A stretch of DNA of 64,000 bases from positions 1-64,000 of the forward strand of contig CAWELN010000022.1 in the NCBI GenBank assembly GCA_963809795.1, given 5' to 3'. Origin of the DNA: DASUAS01 sp963809795 (GTDB taxonomy: Bacteria; Actinomycetota; Acidimicrobiia; IMCC26256; DASPTH01). Under the pieces are notes generated by a model, which was not told where the DNA came from, searched no databases, and was given only the letters and a program-made list of their open reading frames with translations. The position numbers and the translations under genes are program-made. Shown piece after piece: positions 58,397 through 64,000 of the stretch; position 1 is the stretch's first letter; each line of letters begins with the position of its first letter.

Positions 58397-59200
58397 ATGG
58401 CCAATCCGACGCTGAACGAGAAGCGTTTCGAGGCGATCCAGAAGGACGACGAGGCCGGCTGGGCCGCGCCGGTGGAGCTGGCGCACGCCGAGGCGACCGG
58501 TGCGCCGCCGACCACCCGCGTCGCCCACATGACCGCCAACGGCGCCTTCGCCCGCACGTTCGCGCTGTTCCTGCTCGTCATCGCCGGTGGCGTCGTCGGC
58601 TGGTCGCAGACCGAGATCTCCAGCACCACCAACCAGGTGAGCATCCCGGGCTGGTCCTGGATCGCGCTGTTCGGCGCCTTCGCGCTGGCCATGGTCTGCG
58701 TCTTCCGGCCGAAGGCGGCACCCATCCTGGCTCCGCTGTACGCGCTGACCGAGGGCGTCTTCCTCGGCGTGATCTCGAAGGCGTTCGAGGTCCGGTGGGA
58801 CGGCATCGTCTTCCAGGCCGTCCTCGCCACGATCGGCGTGTTCTTCGCCACCCTCGCCCTCTACGTGTTCGGCGTGGTGAAGGTCACCCGGCGCTTCCAG
58901 ATGGTGGTGCTCGGCTCCACCTTCGGGATCTTCTTCCTCTACCTGTTCGGCGCGCTGATGTCCCTCTTCGGCGTCGACGTCGTGTTCTGGAACCAGCCGA
59001 CCGCGCTCGGGATCATCATCAGCGTCGTGATCTGTGTCGTGGCATCGCTGAACCTGTTCCTCGACTACGAGTTCATCCGCCAGGCGTCGATCAACGGCGC
59101 GCCGAAGTACATGGAGTGGTACGGCGCGTTCGGCATCATGGTGACGCTGGTGTGGATCTACCTCGAGATGCTGCGCCTGCTCTCACTCCTGCGGCGCTGA
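58397..59200 (+). CDS. Bax inhibitor-1/YccA-like membrane protein
   Basis: A 267-residue membrane protein with about seven hydrophobic segments after a soluble N-terminus of 50 residues. TANGAFARTFALFLLVIAGG and ALTEGVFLGVISKAFE match the actinobacterial BI-1/YccA branch, and EWYGAFGIMVTLVWIYLEML closes it. The family may leak or regulate calcium or protons. GGGGAAAG precedes the ATG. A TACGCT box (58355-58360) about 37 bases upstream is the likely -10. Divergent from guaA. Confidence 0.85.
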   Translation: MANPTLNEKRFEAIQKDDEAGWAAPVELAHAEATGAPPTTRVAHMTANGAFARTFALFLLVIAGGVVGWSQTEISSTTNQVSIPGWSWIALFGAFALAMVCVFRPKAAPILAPLYALTEGVFLGVISKAFEVRWDGIVFQAVLATIGVFFATLALYVFGVVKVTRRFQMVVLGSTFGIFFLYLFGALMSLFGVDVVFWNQPTALGIIISVVICVVASLNLFLDYEFIRQASINGAPKYMEWYGAFGIMVTLVWIYLEMLRLLSLLRR

Positions 59201-59207
59201 GCCGGCG

Positions 59208-60398
59208 CTACCCGATCAGCACCGGCAGCTTCTCCCAGCCGCGCACGGTGCTGGTGTGCGCCTGCTCGGCGCGCTCCCAGTCGACGTCCCACTCCGGGAA
59301 GCGGTTGAGCACCTCGTCGAGCGCGACGCGGCCCTCGAGCCGGGCCAGCGCGGCACCCAGGCAGAAGTGGATGCCGTAGCCGAACGAGAGGTGGTGGTCG
59401 ATCTCCCGCTCGATGTCGAAGCGGTCCGGGTCGGGGAAGTGCCGCTCGTCGTGGTTGCCCGCCGCGGTGAGCAGCACCATCACGTTGCCGGCCTCGATCT
59501 TCTGCCCGTAGTGCTCGACGTCGTGCGAGATGTACCGGGACTGCACCGGTGACGGCGCCTCGATCCGCAGCAGCTCCTCGACCGTGTTCGGGACGAGGCT
59601 GCGATCCTCGACGACCTTCCGGCGCTCGCCGGGGTTCTCGGCGAGCAGCTTGCCCATCCAACCGATCAGGCGCGTCGTCGTCTCGTTGCCGGCGCCGGCC
59701 AGCAGACCGACGTACCCGAGGATCTCCTCGCGACTGAGCGTGCGCGTCACGCCGGTGTGGTCCTCGAACTCGGCGTTGAGCAGCTCGGTCATCAGGTCGT
59801 CGGACGGGTGCTCGGCGCGCCAGTCGATGTACTCGGCGAAGGCTTCGTCGGCCAGGGACACCAACGTGTCGTTCGGGTCCGGTGGCGCGCCCTCTTTCAG
59901 CCGCATGCCGGAGTCGAGGCGGTCGCGCAGCGCCTCCTGATCCTGCTCGGGGATGCCCAGCAGCATGCCGATGGTGCGCATGGGCATCTGTGCGCCGAGG
60001 TCGCCGATGAAGTCGAAGCCGCCGGCGCCGACGAGCGGTTCGAGGCTGGCGGCGCAGAACGCCCGCACCTTGGGCTCGATCTCGGCGATCCGCCGGGGCG
60101 TGAACACGCGTGAGAGCAACGACCGGTGGATGTCGTGGGTGGGCGGGTCCTCGAAGAGGATGCTGCCGGGCGGGATGTCGACACCCATCTTGATCATCTC
60201 GAGCACCGAGCCGCGGCCCGAGAGATAGGTGCGCCAGTCGACCGAGCACCGCTCGACGTCGTCGAACCGGCTCACCGCGTAGAAGTCGTACTTCTCGTTG
60301 TAGTAGAGCGGCGCCTCGTCGCGCATCCGCTTCCACACCGGGTACGGGTCGACGTCGATCTCGAAGTCGTAGGGGTCGTAGTAGAGGTCGTCGGGCAT
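59208..60398 (-). CDS. Cytochrome P450 (second in cluster)
   Basis: A 396-residue soluble P450. I-helix AGNETTT with acid-alcohol pair, K-helix EELLR, and haem loop FGYGIHFCLGAALARLE with axial C346. The N-terminal YYDPYDFEIDVDPYPVWKRM is typical of bacterial P450s acting on small hydrophobic substrates. It is 6 bp downstream of another P450 gene, and both are downstream of the acetoacetate-decarboxylase-like gene. No ferredoxin or reductase gene lies beside it, so electron partners are elsewhere. Confidence 0.93.
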   Translation of the reverse strand: MPDDLYYDPYDFEIDVDPYPVWKRMRDEAPLYYNEKYDFYAVSRFDDVERCSVDWRTYLSGRGSVLEMIKMGVDIPPGSILFEDPPTHDIHRSLLSRVFTPRRIAEIEPKVRAFCAASLEPLVGAGGFDFIGDLGAQMPMRTIGMLLGIPEQDQEALRDRLDSGMRLKEGAPPDPNDTLVSLADEAFAEYIDWRAEHPSDDLMTELLNAEFEDHTGVTRTLSREEILGYVGLLAGAGNETTTRLIGWMGKLLAENPGERRKVVEDRSLVPNTVEELLRIEAPSPVQSRYISHDVEHYGQKIEAGNVMVLLTAAGNHDERHFPDPDRFDIEREIDHHLSFGYGIHFCLGAALARLEGRVALDEVLNRFPEWDVDWERAEQAHTSTVRGWEKLPVLIG

Positions 60399-60404
60399 CG
60401 TTGC

Positions 60405-61625
60405 TTACTCCCAGGTGAGCATGAGGTCCTTGACGTGCCGCAGCCCGGGCGGATACTCGAGCGCCTCGTGGCCCGGCTTGATTCGGTACTCCGGGATGCG
60501 GCGGTGCCACTCCCGCAGGGTCACCCGCAGCTCCCGCCGGGCGAGGTGCGACCCGAGGCACCGGTGCACGCCACCACCGAACGCGATGTGCGGGTTGTCG
60601 GTGCGGTCGAACCGCACCTCCATCGGATCACCGAACGTGGCCGGGTCCATGTTGGCAGCACCGTAGTTGGGGACCACCGCGGTGCCCTCGTCGACACGCG
60701 TGCCGCTGGGCAGCTCGACGGGACAGGTGGCGAGCCGCGGCACGCCCCCCGCGACCGGTGATTCCCACCGGAGCAGCTCCTCCACCGCCATCGGTATCAC
60801 CGACGGGTCGTCGACGATCATCCGCCGGTGCTCGGGGTGCTGCGCGAGGAAGGCGTAGGAGCAGGTGAGCGTGTCGCTCACGGTGTCGAGACCGGCGATG
60901 AGGAAGAGGAAGCAGATGTCGAGGATGTCGTCGCGCGTCAGCTTCTCGCCGTCGATCTCGTTGTTGACGAACCGGGTGATGATGTCGTCGGCCGGTTCCT
61001 TGGTGCGTTGGTCGACGAGGTTCCCGAAGTACTCGTAGATCTGCTCTCCGGTGGCGTTCATCACCTTCATGCGCGCGTCGACGTCGACGATCGCGTCGGG
61101 ATCCTTCTTCTCGGGGTGCAGGATGCCGTCGCGCATGTCGAGGAACATGCGCATCTGGTCCTCCGGGAGCCCCATGAGCCCGAGGAACACCGACGAGGGG
61201 AACAGCTCCGCGAACTCCTCGGTGAAGTTGCACTCGCCGCGGTCGATGAACGTGTCGATGAAGCCGTTCACCCGCCGGGTGATGTCCTCTTCCTGCTCGT
61301 CCATGCGCTTCGGCGCGAAGAGGGGGTCGAGCAACTTCCGGTACTTGGAGTGCTGCGGCGGGTCGACGTTCAGCGGGATGAGCGGGCGCACGTTCCCGAG
61401 GCTCATCTCGACGCGCGACGAGAACTCGTCGGCGTGGCGCAGCACGTACTCGGTGTTGGCCCGGTTGAAGCTCAACGCGAGGCCCTCCATGGCCTCGACG
61501 TAGCCGCCCTGGGCCAGAATCTCGAGGTAGCGCGCCTGCGGTGCGGCGAGGTCGTACATCGCCGCCATCCCGAGCTGAGCGTCGATGCCCGCCCCGTGAC
61601 CGGTGTCGTCGGTGGCCTGGCTCAT
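60405..61625 (-). CDS. Cytochrome P450 (first in cluster)
   Basis: A 406-residue P450. I-helix AGLDTVSDTL, K-helix VEELLRWE, haem loop FGGGVHRCLGSHLARRE with C356. It differs from its neighbour in most variable regions, so this is not a recent duplication. ATG 61625 is preferred because GGAGG lies five bases before it; a GTG at 61643 overlapping the upstream stop is the alternative. Redox partner unknown; substrate perhaps a terpenoid or steroid, by cluster context only. Confidence 0.93.
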   Translation of the reverse strand: MSQATDDTGHGAGIDAQLGMAAMYDLAAPQARYLEILAQGGYVEAMEGLALSFNRANTEYVLRHADEFSSRVEMSLGNVRPLIPLNVDPPQHSKYRKLLDPLFAPKRMDEQEEDITRRVNGFIDTFIDRGECNFTEEFAELFPSSVFLGLMGLPEDQMRMFLDMRDGILHPEKKDPDAIVDVDARMKVMNATGEQIYEYFGNLVDQRTKEPADDIITRFVNNEIDGEKLTRDDILDICFLFLIAGLDTVSDTLTCSYAFLAQHPEHRRMIVDDPSVIPMAVEELLRWESPVAGGVPRLATCPVELPSGTRVDEGTAVVPNYGAANMDPATFGDPMEVRFDRTDNPHIAFGGGVHRCLGSHLARRELRVTLREWHRRIPEYRIKPGHEALEYPPGLRHVKDLMLTWE

Positions 61626-61639
61626 GGTGTCCTCCGTGG

Positions 61640-62389
61640 TCACGTGTACTGCACGCGAACGTGCCGGGCGTACTGGTCGGGATCGATCTCGACGTCTTCG
61701 AGCACGTGGAAGAACTCCGACGACGTCATCATCAGACGTGCTCCCTCGAGCTGGAGCACGGGGAGGTCGGCCACCGGCGTACCCGGGAGGTCGCGCAACA
61801 CGAGCTTCCCGTCGACCCGTTCGCAGGTCTCCGGCTTCATGGTCTGGTGCAGCGTGACCAGGAACGGCCCCGCGTCGAAACCCTCACCCGAGACCGCAGG
61901 GAGGAACTTGTACCAGAACTGCAGCACCGGGTAGGGCGCCGGTACCGCGAGGTCGCCGGTGACGTCGCCGATCACCTCGATGATGGTGACGCCCTGGCGC
62001 GTCACGCTCGCCTTCACGTGGTCGCCCTGGCGCTCGAACTCCAGCTGCGCGAGCTTCTTCGGTTCGCCGTTGCGCTCCCGGCTCGGTGACACCGCGGTCT
62101 CGAGGTCGATGGGCATCACCGCACAGAACTGACCGAGCTCGTCGCCGTACATCGCCTCGAGGAGGAACGAGCACACGATCTCGTGCAGGTGCCCGCCCAC
62201 CTCGATGCGGGTGAAGTGCACCCGCACCCGGGGCTCCGGCGGCGCCGTGAGCGGGGGCGGCAACACCTGCGCGTGGACGTCCGGATCGGTGAGGTACGTC
62301 ACCTCGAGGCGCAGGTTGGCCGGGTACGGCACCGCCTCGCCGCCGTGCACCGGTTCGGGCTCCTGGATCCAGCGGTTCTGCGTGGTCAT
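61640..62389 (-). CDS. Acetoacetate decarboxylase-like protein
   Basis: A 249-residue protein of the ADC superfamily: a strand series with VHFTRIEVGGHLHEIVCSFL and the lysine-bearing segment RNGEPKKLAQLEFERQGDHV, whose PKK resembles the Schiff-base lysine site of acetoacetate decarboxylases. Homologues are often found in P450/aldolase clusters and may be aldolases or dehydratases. GAGG lies a few bases before ATG 62389. Located between the amidohydrolase and P450 genes on the same strand. Confidence 0.8.
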   Translation of the reverse strand: MTTQNRWIQEPEPVHGGEAVPYPANLRLEVTYLTDPDVHAQVLPPPLTAPPEPRVRVHFTRIEVGGHLHEIVCSFLLEAMYGDELGQFCAVMPIDLETAVSPSRERNGEPKKLAQLEFERQGDHVKASVTRQGVTIIEVIGDVTGDLAVPAPYPVLQFWYKFLPAVSGEGFDAGPFLVTLHQTMKPETCERVDGKLVLRDLPGTPVADLPVLQLEGARLMMTSSEFFHVLEDVEIDPDQYARHVRVQYT

Positions 62390-62396
62390 CACGTCC

Positions 62397-63719
62397 TCAC
62401 ACGTCGGTCAGGAGGGCGCCGGCTTCCTCGCCGGTGAGCCACGGGCGCCCCGCCTTCTTGTACGGCTCCCAGCGCGCCGGATCGGCGGTGTCGGTCTGGC
62501 CGAGGTCGGTGGTGGTCGGCCCGATGCGGTCGGCGATCGCCTGGAGCCGCTCGCGGTCGAAGCCGTAGAAGGCGACCTGGTTGAGCCCGAGGATCAGCTC
62601 GGTCTCGTCGACGGGGATGTCGTGGAAGCGCTCCCTGAGGAACTCCCGTGTGTACGGCCAGGTCCCTTCGGGGTGAGGGAAGTCGTTGCCCCACATGATG
62701 TTGCCGACCCCGATCTCGTAGCGCCGGCCGAGCTCGCGCCGCCGTGTGTTCGACGCGCCGATCTTCACATTGCGGTCGAAGTACTCGCTCGGCAGCATCG
62801 TGAGGATGCCGCGCGTGTTCACCATCTTCCGCATGCCGTGCTCGCGCATCGCCATCATGTCGGCGCGCCACAACAGGTCGGCGGCCCAGAAGCACCCGGC
62901 TTCGGTGACCGCCATCTTGAGCCGCGGGAACCGTTCGAACACGCCGGTGAGGAGCATGAACCACAGCGGCCGCGCGGTGAAGAACACCGTCTCGTAGCCG
63001 TAGACGCTCATCCAACCGCTCACCTCGCCGTAGTCCTCGCGGGGCGCGGGGCCCGAGTGGCAGTGCACCGGCAGCCCGAGCTCCTCGCACACCGACCAGA
63101 CCGCGTCGTAGCGGTAGCTGGTGTACGACTCGTGGCCCTCCCAGCGGGGCGGGATGATCACGCCCCCGGTGAGGCCGTCGGCGTGGGCGCGGCGGATCTC
63201 GGCGATGGCACCGTCGAGGTCGTCGAGGATGGGGGCGACGATCAGCCCGGCCCGGCGCGCCGCACTCGCCCGGCAGAGCTCGGCCGCCCACCGGTTGTAC
63301 GCCCGCGCACCGGCGAGCAGGTGCTCGGGGCTGTGGGTGACGACGGGGTTGAAGCCGGCACCGAAGGGCGCACCCATCGTGCCGGTGACCGCGTCGGGAC
63401 CGGGGAACACGACCTCGGCGGCCACGCCGTCGCGGTCGAGCTCACGGTCGCGGGTGGCGGCGTCCCAGCCGCCGCGCAACCCGACCTCGTGCAGGCTGTT
63501 GCCTTCCTCGTCCTGGCCGAACCACTCGGTCTGGAACTCCGAGTCACCGGTGAAGTCGCCCGCGGCCACGGCCGCGGCGCGGCGCTCCTCGAGCATCCGC
63601 TCGCGTTCGGCGAGCTCGTCGTCGAAATCGGCCCGGAACCCGGGGTCGAGGAAGTCGCGGTACGCAGGCGCGTCCGGGCCGGCGTGGCAGTCCGCCGAGA
63701 TGACGAGGTAGTGCTTCAC
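62397..63719 (-). CDS. Amidohydrolase-2 family (TIM-barrel) protein
   Basis: A 440-residue metal-dependent protein with ISADCHAG at the start (Asp and His ligands), GLPVHCHSGPA, and WGNDFPHPEGTWPYTREFL, matching amidohydrolase_2 decarboxylases/hydrolases (ACMSD-like). The C-terminus has ILGLNQVAFYGFDRERLQAI, the usual end of this family. The GTG 63719 is preferred; the open frame extends 30 codons upstream into the repeat element without homology. It heads the co-directional ADC/P450 unit. Confidence 0.88.
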   Translation of the reverse strand: MKHYLVISADCHAGPDAPAYRDFLDPGFRADFDDELAERERMLEERRAAAVAAGDFTGDSEFQTEWFGQDEEGNSLHEVGLRGGWDAATRDRELDRDGVAAEVVFPGPDAVTGTMGAPFGAGFNPVVTHSPEHLLAGARAYNRWAAELCRASAARRAGLIVAPILDDLDGAIAEIRRAHADGLTGGVIIPPRWEGHESYTSYRYDAVWSVCEELGLPVHCHSGPAPREDYGEVSGWMSVYGYETVFFTARPLWFMLLTGVFERFPRLKMAVTEAGCFWAADLLWRADMMAMREHGMRKMVNTRGILTMLPSEYFDRNVKIGASNTRRRELGRRYEIGVGNIMWGNDFPHPEGTWPYTREFLRERFHDIPVDETELILGLNQVAFYGFDRERLQAIADRIGPTTTDLGQTDTADPARWEPYKKAGRPWLTGEEAGALLTDV

Positions 63720-63773
63720 GGGCAACCCCCCGGCTCGCCCCGCTCCGGTCAGCTTGCCACAGCGAGCACGAAT

Positions 63774-63829
63774 GGTCGGTTCCGCTCCGCCGTCCCGCGC
63801 TCCGCGCACGGCTGCGCTGCACCTCCTGG
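63774..63829 (-). repeat. 3'-end hairpin element, single copy (copy A2)
   Basis: On the minus strand CAGGAGGTGCAG, GCCGT, then GCGC-GGA-GCGC, ACGGC and GGAACCGACC align with the 3.1-kb and 28.7-kb copies. The C to G and G to C changes in the inner stem are compensatory. It begins seven bases after the stop of the partial amidohydrolase. Confidence 0.85.
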
Positions 63830-63835
63830 AAGGGC

Positions 63836-64000
63836 TCAGACGTTGGCCGGTGCGTGCTGGCGGAACGCCATGCTGGCGGCGCCGTCGGGCACGACGTCGA
63901 GGCCCTCCATCACGTCGTCGACCCGCGGCCCGAACCGTTCGGCCAGCGGGGCGAGCTCCTCGAGGTCGAAGCCGTAGACCGCGGCGGCGTTCTCCCCCAG
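63836..64000 (-). CDS. Amidohydrolase-2 family protein, N-terminus outside window
   Basis: Only the last 54 codons lie in the window. The fragment begins GENAAAVYGFDLEELAPLAE and ends FRQHAPANV-stop. The xGENAAAxYGFD motif is the standard C-terminal end of amidohydrolase_2 proteins and parallels NQVAFYGFDRERLQAIADR in the next gene, so the two appear to be paralogues. The 5' part lies beyond 64000. Followed at once by a 3'-end hairpin element. Confidence 0.75.
   Translation of the reverse strand: MGENAAAVYGFDLEELAPLAERFGPRVDDVMEGLDVVPDGAASMAFRQHAPANV

Overview
The window is very GC-rich, about 70 percent by eye, with dense short-spaced genes, many GTG starts and strongly GC-biased third codon positions. 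F420-type luciferase-like oxidoreductase, Mycobacterium-like GlgE/TreS/maltokinase genes, an ECF42-type sigma factor and a P450/amidohydrolase cluster all point to an actinobacterium. An Acidimicrobiia-like lineage is plausible, but there is no rRNA or tRNA here to fix it. No prophage, CRISPR array, transposase or rRNA was seen, so this looks like chromosomal backbone with small accessory clusters. All calls come from reading the sequence; no database search was run.

Layout. 1-4.6 kb: a truncated RNB exoribonuclease, a LOG-type nucleotide-binding protein, an ACT protein, an enoyl-CoA hydratase, an NTF2-like protein and a tiny SHOCT-like gene. 4.9-9.7 kb: an ion channel, then DUF2252-cydA-cydB encoding a bd-type terminal oxidase. 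9.9-13.7 kb: a PAP2/kinase-like/flippase fusion and a GAP-family gene, both frameshifted, and a small membrane protein. 13.7-18.3 kb: a formylglycine-generating enzyme; then four stop-start coupled genes (two PNPOx-like proteins, a GAF regulator, an alpha/beta hydrolase) divergent from a hemerythrin-like protein. 18.3-27.4 kb: TetR/MBL/SRPBCC, a frameshifted secreted SurE, an LLM oxidoreductase, MaoC, pirin, an AhpD-like protein and a membrane PLC-like protein. 27.4-35.9 kb: an ECF42-like sigma factor with its DGPF (YCII) protein, GNAT, XRE, an 851-residue coiled-coil/LRV-repeat protein, a methyltransferase, AraC and an AlkZ-like winged-helix protein.

35.8-49.9 kb is the metabolic centrepiece: seven overlapping genes, glgE-treS-mak-glgB-treZ-glgX-treY, with divergent malQ. 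Together they encode the trehalose to maltose to maltose-1-phosphate to branched alpha-glucan route (TreS, maltokinase, GlgE, GlgB) and the return route from glucan to trehalose (GlgX, TreY, TreZ, MalQ). 50-58 kb holds small metabolic and regulatory genes, a ClC-type channel, an SDR and guaA. 58-64 kb holds a Bax-inhibitor-like membrane protein and a co-directional cluster of two P450s, an acetoacetate-decarboxylase-like protein and two amidohydrolases, the last cut by the window edge.

The most unusual structure is two families of dispersed, tandemly repeating hairpin elements fixed to gene ends. One (63-bp period, copies near 3.1, 28.7 and 63.8 kb) sits directly on or after stop codons. The other (86-89 bp, upstream of cydB and guaA) duplicates the start codon and creates roughly 30-codon reading frames ending in an ATGA overlap with the real gene. 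Stem substitutions between copies are compensatory. A second window-wide pattern is a TANNNT -10 box placed 6-9 nt before an ATG or GTG that lacks a Shine-Dalgarno sequence, implying frequent leaderless transcription. Single-base G indels break three genes in two clusters (10.5-13 kb and 20.7-20.9 kb) and may be sequencing errors or real decay.
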